A stretch of 64,000 nucleotides of DNA, from assembly GCA_035547835.1 (NCBI GenBank), contig DASZTW010000017.1, forward strand, positions 1-64,000, read 5' to 3'. Below, piece by piece: positions 18,031 through 27,160 of the stretch (positions within the stretch are counted from its first letter, which is position 1; every line of letters starts with the position of its first letter). The notes beneath the pieces are model-generated. The model saw only the letters and a program-made list of their open reading frames with translations, did no database searches and was not told the DNA's origin. The DNA comes from Acidimicrobiales bacterium (lineage in GTDB: Bacteria; Actinomycetota; Acidimicrobiia; Acidimicrobiales; Iamiaceae). The position numbers and the translations under genes are program-made.

Positions 18031-20310
18031 CTACCGGCGGAGGCGGCCGTGCGGTGACGCGCCCGCCGCGTCGGGGCCCTCGACGCCGGCCGTCTCGGCG
18101 CTCTGCAACGCCAGGATCCGCTCGCGGATCTCACGACCGGCAACCGGACGTCCGAACAGGTAGCCCTGCACCAGGTCGCAGCCCAGCCGGCGCAGCACCT
18201 CGAACTGGCTCTCGCTCTCCACACCTTCGGCGACCACCACCGCGTCAAGGCCCCTGCCGAGCACCACCAGCGCGGCGACGATGGCCTCGCTGTGGCTGCC
18301 GGGATCGTCGAGGTCGACCACGAACTGGCGGTCGATCTTCAGGCCGGCGAGGCGGGCGAGCTGCCTGGCGTACTCGAGCGACGTGTAGCCCGACCCGAAG
18401 TCGTCGATCGCCACCCGTACCCCGATCGCGGACAGCTCCTCGATCACCCGGGCGACGACGTACGGGTCGTCGGCCAGCACGCTCTCGGTGACCTCGAGCC
18501 ACAGGCGTGACGGGTCGACACCGAACTCGTCGGTGAGCGCCTTGACTTCCTGCACCAGACCGGGTTCGACCATCTGGCGTGCCGACAAGTTGGTCGTGAT
18601 GTGCAGGCCGGCCAACAGCGGGTCCCTCGACCAGCTGGCCGCTTGGCGCACCACTTCGCGCAGGACCCATGACCCCAACGGCACGATCAGGCCCGTCTCT
18701 TCGGCCACGTCGACGAACTGCGCGGGCATGACCAGGCCGCGGCCAGGACGGTTCCACCGGACCAGCGCCTCGAGGCCCACGACCGTCCGGTCGGCAACCT
18801 GCACGAGGGGCTGGTAGTGCATCATCAGTTCCTCGCCGGGGACGGCCCGACGAAGGTCAGCCTCGAGTTGCAGCCGCTCGACGACTTCGTCGTGCATGGG
18901 GCTCTCGAACACCACGTGCACGCCTCGGCCCCGGTTCTTGGCTTCATACATGGCGGCGTCGGCGTCACGGATGAGCTGTTGCGGGTCGCCCACTCCGGCG
19001 GCCGCGACCGCCACGCCCACGCTCACGCCGACCACCACTTCGACCCCGTCGAGGGTGAACGGCGTCGCAAGTGAGCGGATCAGCCGCTGCGCCAGCGCGC
19101 CGGCCGCCCGCGGGCCTTCCACTGCGTTGGCCACCACCACGAACTCGTCGCCGCCGAAGCGACCGATCGTGTCGCCTTCGCGCAACAGCGCCTGCCAACG
19201 CTCGACCACCAGGCGCAACAAGCGGTCTCCGGCAGTGTGGCCGAGGCTGTCGTTGACGACCTTGAAGCGGTCGAGGTCGCAGAACAGCACCGCCGCGCCG
19301 TCGAGGTTGCGAGCGGACAGTGCCAGCGCCTGCGCGATGCGCTCGACGATGAGCGTGCGGTTCGGGAGGCCGGTCAGCACGTCGTGCAGCGCCTGGTACG
19401 CGAGCGCCCGCTCCACCATGTGGCGCTGGATGATGATGGCAGCGAGGTGGGCGGTCTGCGCGAACTGCAGGCGCTCCGCCTCGGTGGGCCGACGGGCATC
19501 GGGCACGAACAGGCAGAACGTGCCCATCTCGGTGCCGTCGTCGTCGACGAGCATCCACGACCAACAGGCACCGAGACCCGTCTCGGCGAAGGCAGCACCC
19601 AGCGATCCCCAGGCGGGATCCGTCGCGAGGTCGCGGGAGATGACCGGTTGGTCCGCCGCGCGCAGCGCCTCCCCGAGCGGGCTACCGGGCCGTACGGCGT
19701 CGAACCGGAGGACGAGGTCGTCGGGGAGCCCGTGGTCGGCGATGGCGCGGATCACGCCGTCGGGCTCACGCAGCGCGACCAGCGGGATGCAGCCGGGCAC
19801 CGACCGACGTTCGATGTCGACGAGATCGGCAAGCATCTCGTCCATGCCCGCGCCTTGCGCCAACCGCTCGAGCAACACGGCGCCGTCGAGCACTTGTTCC
19901 TCGCGACGACGGACCTCGGTGATGTCGCGGGCGGTGATGAGCAGGCCCCCGACCTCGGGGTCGTCGATGAGGTTGCGTCCCAGCACCTCCATCAAGTGCC
20001 AGCGTCCGGTCGCGCCGCGCACCCGGATCGTGACCGGCGGCCGGGTGTCTTCCACACCGTTCGCCGACAGGGACCCCAGCCAGCGGAAGGCCTCGATGGC
20101 CTCGTCCCGGTCGTCTGGGTGGATGAACGAGAACACGTCGGCGTCGGCCTTATCGAGCGACACCCCGAACAGGCGGTGCGCGGCCGGGCTCGCATAGCGC
20201 ACGGCCCCGTCGACGCCGAGAAGGATGATCACCTCCGAGACCCCAGCGATCAACGCCCGGAACCGGGCTTCGCTTCGGATCAGCGCTTCCATCGACGACA
20301 CCGCCGCCAT
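18031..20310 (-). CDS. PAS-GAF-GGDEF-EAL cyclic-di-GMP enzyme
   Basis: A 759-residue signalling protein: PAS domain (about 10-130), GAF domain (about 140-300), diguanylate cyclase with intact GGDEF (GRFGGDEFVV), and phosphodiesterase with EAL (VGLEALVRWN), DDFGSGYTS and EGVE. An RxxD inhibitory site (REGD) sits five residues before GGDEF. Both catalytic signatures look intact, so it may make or break c-di-GMP depending on the sensor state. No transmembrane segment is evident, so it is probably cytosolic. Divergent from xseA. Confidence 0.9.
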   Translation of the reverse strand: MAAVSSMEALIRSEARFRALIAGVSEVIILLGVDGAVRYASPAAHRLFGVSLDKADADVFSFIHPDDRDEAIEAFRWLGSLSANGVEDTRPPVTIRVRGATGRWHLMEVLGRNLIDDPEVGGLLITARDITEVRRREEQVLDGAVLLERLAQGAGMDEMLADLVDIERRSVPGCIPLVALREPDGVIRAIADHGLPDDLVLRFDAVRPGSPLGEALRAADQPVISRDLATDPAWGSLGAAFAETGLGACWSWMLVDDDGTEMGTFCLFVPDARRPTEAERLQFAQTAHLAAIIIQRHMVERALAYQALHDVLTGLPNRTLIVERIAQALALSARNLDGAAVLFCDLDRFKVVNDSLGHTAGDRLLRLVVERWQALLREGDTIGRFGGDEFVVVANAVEGPRAAGALAQRLIRSLATPFTLDGVEVVVGVSVGVAVAAAGVGDPQQLIRDADAAMYEAKNRGRGVHVVFESPMHDEVVERLQLEADLRRAVPGEELMMHYQPLVQVADRTVVGLEALVRWNRPGRGLVMPAQFVDVAEETGLIVPLGSWVLREVVRQAASWSRDPLLAGLHITTNLSARQMVEPGLVQEVKALTDEFGVDPSRLWLEVTESVLADDPYVVARVIEELSAIGVRVAIDDFGSGYTSLEYARQLARLAGLKIDRQFVVDLDDPGSHSEAIVAALVVLGRGLDAVVVAEGVESESQFEVLRRLGCDLVQGYLFGRPVAGREIRERILALQSAETAGVEGPDAAGASPHGRLRR

Positions 20311-20348
20311 ACGGAAAGTATCGCAGGGCGCACGGAGAGCGGCCTACT

Positions 20349-20387
20349 GGGCGCCGAGCGAAGGGGCGCCGAGTACCGTCGGCGCCC
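20349..20387 (+). promoter_or_regulatory. xseA promoter with direct and inverted GGGCGCCGA repeats
   Basis: GGGCGCCGA occurs at 20349-20357 and again at 20364-20372, and its complement TCGGCGCCC is at 20379-20387, so the last copy can pair with either of the first two. TACCGT (20374-20379) is placed as a -10 for a transcript starting at the ATG at 20388. Confidence 0.4.
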
Positions 20388-20414
20388 ATGGGTGACGGGG
20401 TGACGCACCGATGA
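20388..20414 (+). CDS. Eight-codon leader ORF overlapping xseA
   Basis: ATG at 20388, eight nt after a -10-like TACCGT, reads MGDGVTHR and stops in a TGA that overlaps the xseA ATG (ATGA). It may let ribosomes load on a leaderless message and reinitiate at xseA. Too short for similarity evidence. Confidence 0.3.
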   Translation: MGDGVTHR

Positions 20415-21733
20415 GCGACCGGCTGCCGCTCGATCTGCCGGCGCCCGAGCGCACGTGGGAAGTGCGCGAGCTGGTGCACCAGATCGGCGCGGTGCTGCGC
20501 GACGCGTTCGCTCCCGAGCTGTGGGTGCAAGGCGAGCTGCGAAATCTCCAGCCGAGTGAGCGAGGTGGCACCCGCAACCTGTTCTTCGACCTGGCGGAGC
20601 CGGGCGCCCCCATCGGGGCCCGGCCCGCGTCGTCGCTCCCGGTCGTGCTGTGGGACGAGGACCGTCAGCGGGTCAACGCCAAGCTCCGGGCCAGTGGGCC
20701 CACCGTGAAGATGGACGAAGGCGTCCGCATGCGGATCCTCGTGCGGCTCGTCTGGTGGCGGCGCGGCGTCCTGCGGCTGGTCATGGTCGACATCGACCCG
20801 GCGTTCACGCTCGGGAAGTTGGCCGAGGACCGCCACCGCCTGCTGCGCACGCTCGCCGCCGAAGGTCTGCTCGACGCCAACGCCAGCCGTCCGCTCCACC
20901 CCGTGCCGCTTCGGGTGGGTTTGGTCACCGCGCGGGGCAGCGCGGCCGAGCGCGACGTGCTGCACGAGCTCGAGCAGAGCGCCATCGGGTTCCGGGTGCT
21001 GGTCGCCGACTCCCCCGTCCAAGGACCCCTCGCCCCCGCCGGTGTCGCCCGGGCTCTGGCGGTGGTGGCCGGCGCCGAGGTGCACGTCGTGGTCGTGGCG
21101 CGCGGCGGTGGCGCGCGCACGGAGCTGGCGGCGTTCGACGATCCCCGCGTCGCCCGCGCGGTAGCGCGATGCCCCGCGCCGGTGTTCACGGGCATCGGTC
21201 ACGAGACCGACCGCAGCGTGGCCGACGAGGTCGCGCACACGGCCTGCAAGACGCCCACTGCCGCCGCCGCGACGGTGGTGGCCACGGTCCGAGGGTCGCT
21301 CGATCGGCTCGACCGGAGCTGGGACTCCGTCTGCGCCGGCGTCGACGATCATCTCGGCCGGCATCGCCAGAGGATCGGCCGCGTGGCCGAACGGACCGCT
21401 TCGCAGACCTCCGGCGCGCTCCGGCGAGAAGCCGCGCGCCTCGACCAGATCGCGAGCCGCGCACCCGAGCAGGCCGCTCGCACGCTCGCGCGAGCGCGTT
21501 CCCGCCTCGACGACCTCGACCGCCACGTCCGCTCGCTCGATCCCGCCCAGCTCCTCGCCCGCGGCTGGTCGATCACCCGCGATGCCGACGGTCATGTGGT
21601 GCGCGACCCGACCCAACTCGCGTCCGGCGACGTGCTGGTGACCGAGCTGGCAGGCGGTCGGGTCACGAGCAGGGTCGAGGCGCTGGCCGAGGCCGGCGGC
21701 AACGACGGCGGCGACAACGGGGGAACGCCATGA
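20411..21733 (+). CDS. xseA: Exodeoxyribonuclease VII large subunit
   Basis: A 440-residue XseA: N-terminal OB-fold (WEVRELVHQIGAVLRDAFAPELWVQGELRNL), catalytic region with GLVTARGSAAERDVLHEL, RGGGARTELAAFDD and FTGIGHETDRSVADEVAHTACKTPTAA, then an Arg-rich coiled-coil. With XseB it degrades single-stranded DNA from either end. ATG at 20411; ATGA overlap with xseB gives coupled synthesis of the two subunits. Confidence 0.92.
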   Translation: MSDRLPLDLPAPERTWEVRELVHQIGAVLRDAFAPELWVQGELRNLQPSERGGTRNLFFDLAEPGAPIGARPASSLPVVLWDEDRQRVNAKLRASGPTVKMDEGVRMRILVRLVWWRRGVLRLVMVDIDPAFTLGKLAEDRHRLLRTLAAEGLLDANASRPLHPVPLRVGLVTARGSAAERDVLHELEQSAIGFRVLVADSPVQGPLAPAGVARALAVVAGAEVHVVVVARGGGARTELAAFDDPRVARAVARCPAPVFTGIGHETDRSVADEVAHTACKTPTAAAATVVATVRGSLDRLDRSWDSVCAGVDDHLGRHRQRIGRVAERTASQTSGALRREAARLDQIASRAPEQAARTLARARSRLDDLDRHVRSLDPAQLLARGWSITRDADGHVVRDPTQLASGDVLVTELAGGRVTSRVEALAEAGGNDGGDNGGTP

Positions 21734-21963
21734 CCGACGAACCGACCGAACGCGAGCAGCACGCCGACCACGTCCCGTACGCGGCCGCCGTGGCGGAGCT
21801 CGATCGCATCTTGGCGGCGCTCGAGCGCGACGACCTCGACGTCGACGCGGTGGCAGGCCAGGTCCGGCGCGCCGCCGACCTCATCGCCATCTGCCGCGCC
21901 CGGATCGATGCCGCGTCCTACGAGGTCCAGCGCGTGGTCGCCGACCTCGACGAGGAGGGCTGA
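21730..21963 (+). CDS. xseB: Exodeoxyribonuclease VII small subunit
   Basis: A 77-residue helical XseB (PYAAAVAELDRILAALERDDLDVDAVAGQVRRAADLIAICRARI), normal family length of about 80. Several copies bind along the XseA coiled-coil. The start overlaps the xseA stop (ATGA). Confidence 0.9.
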   Translation: MTDEPTEREQHADHVPYAAAVAELDRILAALERDDLDVDAVAGQVRRAADLIAICRARIDAASYEVQRVVADLDEEG

Positions 21964-21977
21964 CCCGCCAGCTCCGC

Positions 21978-22017
21978 GCCCGCACACCGGCCTGGCCGAT
22001 GCCGGGCACGTGCGGGC
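21978..22017. terminator. Hairpin after xseB
   Basis: GCCCGCAC (21978-21985) pairs with GTGCGGGC (22010-22017), with an inner CCGGC/GCCGG pair at 21987-21991 and 22001-22005. A GC-rich terminator-like stem without a T-run. Confidence 0.45.
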
Positions 22018-22024
22018 GGAACCG

Positions 22025-22030
22025 TAGGCT
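22025..22030 (+). promoter_or_regulatory. -10 element for a leaderless prenyl-synthase transcript
   Basis: TAGGCT ends 8 nt before the ATG at 22039, and there is no Shine-Dalgarno sequence, which suggests leaderless transcription. Confidence 0.4.
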
Positions 22031-22038
22031 GATCCTGC

Positions 22039-23118
22039 ATGGACGCCGCCGGTCCCAGTTCCGTCGCTCGGGCGGTCCCACCCAGCCTCACCTTGGTGGC
22101 CGAGCGCGTCGACCAGCGGCTGATCGCGTTCCTCGACGGTGAGCGGCACCGCTGGTCCGCCTTCGCCGACGACCTCGACCAGCCGCTCGCGTCCCTGATG
22201 CAGCTGATCCTCAGCGGCGGGAAGCGGCTGCGCCCGGCCTTCACGCATTGGGGCAACGTCGCCGCCGGCGGCGACCCCGACGATCCTCGTGTGATCGACG
22301 CAGGAGCTGCGTTCGAGCTGCTCCAAGCCTTCGCGCTGGTGCACGACGATGTCATGGACGATTCGTCGCTGCGGCGTGGCAACCCCACCGCCCACCTCAC
22401 GTTCGCCGACCACCACGCCAGCGACGAGTGGCGAGGCGAGTCCCGCCGGTTCGGCGAGGGAGTGGCCGTCCTCGTCGGCGACTTGGCCCATGTCTACGCC
22501 GACGAGCTCATGACCGGCATGCCGCGCGACGCCCTCGCGGTGTGGAACGAGCTGCGGGTCGAGCTGATGGTCGGGCAAGTCCTCGACTTGTTCGGAACGG
22601 CGCGGGGCGACACCGACCGCGACTCGGCACGGCGCATCTCCCGCTACAAGTCCGGCAAGTACACGATCGAGCGGCCGCTCCACGTCGGCGCCTCGCTCGG
22701 CGGTCGGCTCGACACGCTCGCCGGGCCCCTGTCGGCCTACGGCGACCCGCTGGGCGAGGCGTTCCAGCTGCGCGACGACGTGCTCGGCGTGTTCGGCGAT
22801 GAGGCACACACCGGTAAGCCGGTGGGCGATGACCTCCGCGAGGGCAAACCGACCCCGCTGCTGGCATTGGCGGTCGCGTCGGCGTCACCCGCACAAGCCG
22901 AGGCACTCCGAAAGGTCGGCGACCCGGCGCTCGGAGCCGACGAGATCGCGGACCTGCAGCAGGTCTTCGTGGCGACCGGTGCGGTGCGACAGCTCGAAGC
23001 GCTGATCCACGGCTTGGCCGACGAAGCCATCGACGCGATCCGCGCTGCGCCGATCCCGCCCGACGCCCGCGACGCGCTGGTCGACTTGGCGCACTTCGTG
23101 GCCGACCGCGACCGCTGA
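22039..23118 (+). CDS. Polyprenyl (geranylgeranyl-type) diphosphate synthase
   Basis: A 359-residue trans-prenyltransferase: first Asp-rich motif DDVMD (103-107), second DDVLGVFGD (from 245), and the substrate-binding GGKRLRP near 60-66. It condenses isopentenyl diphosphate units with an allylic primer in the cytosol, feeding quinone, carotenoid or lipid synthesis. The DDVLGVFGD form is common in actinobacterial IdsA/GrcC enzymes. Product chain length cannot be read with confidence. A -10 element sits 8 nt before the start. Confidence 0.87.
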   Translation: MDAAGPSSVARAVPPSLTLVAERVDQRLIAFLDGERHRWSAFADDLDQPLASLMQLILSGGKRLRPAFTHWGNVAAGGDPDDPRVIDAGAAFELLQAFALVHDDVMDDSSLRRGNPTAHLTFADHHASDEWRGESRRFGEGVAVLVGDLAHVYADELMTGMPRDALAVWNELRVELMVGQVLDLFGTARGDTDRDSARRISRYKSGKYTIERPLHVGASLGGRLDTLAGPLSAYGDPLGEAFQLRDDVLGVFGDEAHTGKPVGDDLREGKPTPLLALAVASASPAQAEALRKVGDPALGADEIADLQQVFVATGAVRQLEALIHGLADEAIDAIRAAPIPPDARDALVDLAHFVADRDR

Positions 23119-23147
23119 GACACCGCCGCAGGGCTCGCAGACCGGGT

Positions 23148-24374
23148 TCAGCCGCGGCTGCGGCGCTGGCGGCGACGTTGCCGGGCGCGTTGGCGGCGGC
23201 TGCGCCCCGGCCGGTCGGCGAGCGGGCCCGCCGCCAGCAGCCGGCGGCGAACCACCAGCACCCCCAGCCCTGTCGCCAGCACCACGCTCCCGGCAATGAG
23301 CGCGAGCCAGCCGCGTTCCAACTGATCGGTGGCCGGACCCGTCGATGCGCGGGCGGCCTTCGGCGCGGCGACCTGGTGTGGACTGCGCACGATCGGCACC
23401 GAGCTCGGCGTCGGCACCAATGCACCCGACGCGTCGCGCGCCGGAACGGGCGGGAGCTGATCGTCACCCGGCGACGACCGGGTCAGCCAGCCGAGGTTCA
23501 TCAAGTTGGTGGCGTCGCGCACCGGGTCTGACGCGCCGACCACCACCACGATCAGCGTGCGGCCGTTGCGGGTTGCCGCCGCCACGAGTGCATGCCCGGC
23601 CCGCTCCGTCCACCCCGTCTTCAGGCCGATCGCACCCGGATACGTCAACATGAAGTGGTTGTGGCTGCGGATGACGTGGTCGATGCCGTCGCCACCTTTG
23701 AAGCGGTACTCCTTCTGGCGGGCGATGTTCGCCAGGACCGGGTCGGCCAGCACCGCGCGGGCGGCGATGGCGAGGTCCCGGGCACTCACGAGGTTGCCGC
23801 CGGCGATCGAGAAGTGGCCGTCGAGCCCGGCCGGGTCACGCAGCACCGGGTGGTCCGCGAGTCGAAGCGTGCGGGTGAGGTCGGCCACGCGCTGCTCGAA
23901 GTTGGGGAGGTGCGGCCCCGACGCTTCGGCCAGGGCCATGGCCGCGTCGTTCGCCGACACCAACAAGAGGCACTCGAACAGGTCAGACGCCTTCCACACC
24001 TGTCCCGCCTTGGCGTTGATGTTCAACGCCGGCTCCCCGGCGGCCAGGGGCGAGATGATGACCGGGGCGTCCAGCGGCACGCGCTCGCGCGCCACCAACG
24101 CGGTGAACAGCTTGGCCGTCGACGCCACGAGCATCGGGGTGCGATCGTCGTCGGCGGCGAGCACCCGGCCGGTGGCGGCGTCGACCATCACGAACGCCTT
24201 CGGGGGCGCCAGCGCGGGGGTGGGCGCAGGCGTCGACGGTGGTGCGGGCGTGCCGGTCGACGCCATCCGAGGGGCTGCCGTCGCAGGTGTGAGCAAGGTG
24301 GGCACGACGCCGACGACGGGCAACCATGTCGCGGCGAGCGCGACGACGATCGCCGCAACAGCCCGGAATCGCAT
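23148..24374 (-). CDS. D-alanyl-D-alanine carboxypeptidase (peptidase S11 family)
   Basis: A 408-residue penicillin-binding protein: signal peptide (about 1-33), Pro-rich linker, catalytic STAK (Ser85, Lys88), SAN (140-142) and KTG (252-254), then a C-terminal membrane helix (about 353-373) and a very basic tail of Arg. It trims the terminal D-Ala of peptidoglycan peptides outside the membrane. It is convergent with the prenyl synthase and lies downstream of an uncharacterised membrane protein on the same strand. Confidence 0.88.
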   Translation of the reverse strand: MRFRAVAAIVVALAATWLPVVGVVPTLLTPATAAPRMASTGTPAPPSTPAPTPALAPPKAFVMVDAATGRVLAADDDRTPMLVASTAKLFTALVARERVPLDAPVIISPLAAGEPALNINAKAGQVWKASDLFECLLLVSANDAAMALAEASGPHLPNFEQRVADLTRTLRLADHPVLRDPAGLDGHFSIAGGNLVSARDLAIAARAVLADPVLANIARQKEYRFKGGDGIDHVIRSHNHFMLTYPGAIGLKTGWTERAGHALVAAATRNGRTLIVVVVGASDPVRDATNLMNLGWLTRSSPGDDQLPPVPARDASGALVPTPSSVPIVRSPHQVAAPKAARASTGPATDQLERGWLALIAGSVVLATGLGVLVVRRRLLAAGPLADRPGRSRRQRARQRRRQRRSRG

Positions 24375-24383
24375 CCGACTTGT

Positions 24384-25382
24384 CTAGTGCTGCGTCATCC
24401 AACTCGGCGGGGTCGGAGGCGCCGCAACCTGGGTGGTGGTCGTGACCGGGTGGGCGGCGGTGGTCGGCGGCGCGGCGGTCGGCGGAGGTGCGACCGTGCC
24501 GCCCGAGCCAGAGCCCGACGAGGAGCCGCCGCCGGTGCTCGGCGCGGCCGACCCCGCGGACGCGGCACCGACGTGGCCGCTGGAGCTCCGCGGCGTGGTG
24601 GCCGACGACCCGGACGAAGCGCTCGCCAGTGCGGCATCGGACGCTGGTTGCTCGCCCGACGTGGCAAGCGTGCTCGACGGCGCCGGAACGCTGGAGCTCT
24701 GTTGCACTTGGCTGGTCGACGACGAGCCACCCGCGGCGACGTCAGGGTTGTGCGAGGACCGGGCCATCAGCACGCTCATCACCAACAACACCAAGAAGGC
24801 GGCCGGGGCAGCGATCGCCACCACACGACGCCTCGACGACACGGACCGAGCGTGGGCTTCGCGCCCGCGGGCGACCGCCCGCTCCCGCAGCACGGCGGCG
24901 TCGCCCCCCGCCAGGGCCGGCTCAGCGACCTGAGCCGCGGCCAACGCGTCCCTGGTGCGAGCCGCCTCGGCGGACTGCAGCGGGGTGGTGCGGCGCACCG
25001 CGGCGGTGATGCCGCCCGGCAGGTCCTCGTCGCGGGGACCCGCACCGACGAAGTCCCCGAACGACGAGTCCTGTTCGGCGCCGGTGTGGACCTTCATCGT
25101 CGGGTTCTTCGACGCGGCGGGCGCGACGGGTTCCGCAGGCGGGGCGTCGAAGAACGACGCGTCGAAGGCCGGCAGCCGGTTGAGTACGCCTTCCGCTCGG
25201 GGCGGTGCCGCATCGCCGTCGACCCAGTCAGTGGGGTGGTCGAGCACGCGGACCGCGATGCGAGGTGCGGCCGGTCGCGGCGCAGGCGGCTCGGGGGCCA
25301 CGTCGCGGGTCGTCTCGGCCGGCGCGTCGTCGGCGGGCTTCGTCAGGTCGACTGGCCCACTGCCCTCTTCAGGATCCTGCAT
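24384..25382 (-). CDS. Single-pass membrane protein with Ser/Thr/Pro-rich extracellular tail
   Basis: A 332-residue protein I do not recognise. Residues 1-180 are acidic/Pro-rich and presumably cytosolic; a membrane helix (VVAIAAPAAFLVLLVMSVLMA, about 186-205) follows a basic SSRRR; the remaining 125 residues are low-complexity Ser, Ala, Thr, Pro and Gly, as in cell-wall-spanning segments. It ends 10 nt before the carboxypeptidase gene on the same strand, so the two are probably cotranscribed and a wall-related role is a guess. Confidence 0.6.
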   Translation of the reverse strand: MQDPEEGSGPVDLTKPADDAPAETTRDVAPEPPAPRPAAPRIAVRVLDHPTDWVDGDAAPPRAEGVLNRLPAFDASFFDAPPAEPVAPAASKNPTMKVHTGAEQDSSFGDFVGAGPRDEDLPGGITAAVRRTTPLQSAEAARTRDALAAAQVAEPALAGGDAAVLRERAVARGREAHARSVSSRRRVVAIAAPAAFLVLLVMSVLMARSSHNPDVAAGGSSSTSQVQQSSSVPAPSSTLATSGEQPASDAALASASSGSSATTPRSSSGHVGAASAGSAAPSTGGGSSSGSGSGGTVAPPPTAAPPTTAAHPVTTTTQVAAPPTPPSWMTQH

Positions 25383-25560
25383 GGATCTCGCCCATCCCCT
25401 GTGCTCGCCCGGTTGCCGCCGCTTTCCCGTAGTTTCGCGAGCTACACCCGTTTGTGACCAGTTTACGTACGGATTTCCTCATTCCTCGCCACGCTCCGTG
25501 GCCGCGGGGACACCACCGCCACGGAGCAGAGCCGAATCGGGATCCGGGGGTCGCACCCAC

Positions 25561-25668
25561 TAGAGTGGTCGACGACCTTCCGGCCCGCGGATCACGCACC
25601 TCGCGTGTGGGGACCGGAGATGCCACCGACGGTGGCACGCCGGTCGGGCGGACCCCGACCAGTCGACT
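25561..25668 (+). promoter_or_regulatory. Structured 5' UTR of the DEAD-box helicase gene
   Basis: After a -10-like TAGAGT (25561-25566), the leader holds two adjacent hairpins: TGCCACC/GGTGGCA (25621-25637, 3-nt loop) and GGTCGGG/CCCGACC (25642-25660, 5-nt loop), then the palindrome AGTCGACT (25661-25668), all before the Shine-Dalgarno at 25692. Helicase genes often have folded leaders that tune expression. The remaining part of the 25383-25701 gap shows nothing clear. Confidence 0.4.
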
Positions 25669-25701
25669 GGAGCGACCCACCCTCGCTCCTTGAGGAGCAT
25701 C

Positions 25702-27147
25702 GTGCAGCATCCCCCCGGCGCGCGCGCCACGTTCACCACTTTGGGAGTCCCAGGCCCCATGGTGCGCGCCCTGAAGGCTCGGGGGATCGACGACCCGTTC
25801 CCGATCCAGGCCGCCACCATCCCCGACCTGCTCGACGGGCGCGACCTGTGCGGCCGCGCCCCCACCGGGTCCGGCAAGACGCTCGCGTTCGGCATCCCGC
25901 TGGTGGCCACTGTCCACCACGGCGGCAAGGCCCAGCCTCGCCGCCCACGGGGCCTCGTGCTGGTCCCCACCCGTGAGCTGGCCGCTCAGGTGTGCCGCGA
26001 GCTCCAACTGCTCGGCAAGCCGCGAGGACCGTGGGTCGAGGCGTTCTACGGCGGCACCCCGTTCCCGCGCCAAGTTGCCGCGCTGCGCCGCGGGGTCGAC
26101 ATCGCGGTCGCGTGCCCCGGGCGGCTCGCCGATCTCATCAACCAGGGCTGTGTCGACTTGTCCGACGTCGAGATGGTCGTGCTCGACGAAGCCGATCGCA
26201 TGGCCGACATGGGCTTCTTGCCCGAAGTCAAGCGGCTGCTCGATCGCTGCACGAGCCGCCGCCAGACCGTGTTGTTCTCCGCCACGCTCGACGGCGACGT
26301 GCAAGTCATCGTCGACCGGTACCTGACCGACCCCGCCGTGCACGACATCGGCGGCGACGATCACCACCTCGACCGCTCCGACCACCACTTCTGGAAGGTG
26401 CAGCCCACCGACCGCGTGGCGACGGCCGCCAAGCTCGTGCACCACCACGGACCGACCATGGTGTTCTGCCGCACCAAGCGCGGCGCCGACCGGGTCAGCC
26501 GCCAGCTCGAGTCAGCCGGCATCACCTCGGCGGCGATCCATGGTGACCGCAGCCAGAGCCAGCGCGATCGGGCGCTGCGCTCGTTCCACTCCGGGCAGGT
26601 CCGTGCGCTGGTCGCGACCGACGTCGCCGCGCGGGGCATCCACGTCGACGGCGTGGCTTGCGTGATCCACTACGACCCGCCGGCCGACCACAAGGACTAC
26701 GTCCACCGCTCCGGACGCACCGCCCGCGCCGGCGCGACAGGTGTGGTGGTGACGCTGGTGGTGCCGGCGATGACCGGCGCGGTCAAGCGCTTGCAACGCG
26801 ACCTCGAGTTGCCGTCGGGCCTCACCGTCCCCGATCCCGGGCTCCCGACCGTCGTGCGGGCAACCCCGCGGGACGACCGGCGACCCGATACAACTGAGGT
26901 CGATCCATCGCCCCGCCCAAAAGCCAAGCGCCGAAACGGATCGACGCAGTACCGAGGGGCGGGCAGCCCGCGCCGGAGGTCGGGCCAGCAACGAGCGACG
27001 TCGCCGCGGGCGACGTCGACCAAGCGCTCGAAGGCGGGCAAGAACCACAACCGCACAACCGGTGCCGGCACCAGGGCGTCCAGCTCGGCCGGCACCCGGA
27101 CCAGACCAGGCCGCCAGGGCGCCAGTGGGCGCTCGGGCCGCAGATGA
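25702..27147 (+). CDS. DEAD-box ATP-dependent RNA helicase
   Basis: A 481-residue helicase: Q-motif region (FPIQAATIPDLLDGRD), motif I APTGSGKT, Ia PTREL, II DEAD (VVLDEADRM), III SAT, IV VFCRTKRGADR, V ATDVAARG and VI HRSGRTARAG. The C-terminal about 100 residues are a basic, disordered Arg/Ser/Gly tail suited to RNA binding. GTG at 25702 follows GAGGAG by 4 nt. A small conserved protein gene follows closely. Confidence 0.92.
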   Translation: MQHPPGARATFTTLGVPGPMVRALKARGIDDPFPIQAATIPDLLDGRDLCGRAPTGSGKTLAFGIPLVATVHHGGKAQPRRPRGLVLVPTRELAAQVCRELQLLGKPRGPWVEAFYGGTPFPRQVAALRRGVDIAVACPGRLADLINQGCVDLSDVEMVVLDEADRMADMGFLPEVKRLLDRCTSRRQTVLFSATLDGDVQVIVDRYLTDPAVHDIGGDDHHLDRSDHHFWKVQPTDRVATAAKLVHHHGPTMVFCRTKRGADRVSRQLESAGITSAAIHGDRSQSQRDRALRSFHSGQVRALVATDVAARGIHVDGVACVIHYDPPADHKDYVHRSGRTARAGATGVVVTLVVPAMTGAVKRLQRDLELPSGLTVPDPGLPTVVRATPRDDRRPDTTEVDPSPRPKAKRRNGSTQYRGAGSPRRRSGQQRATSPRATSTKRSKAGKNHNRTTGAGTRASSSAGTRTRPGRQGASGRSGRR

Positions 27148-27160
27148 GGAGGTCCTCCAC

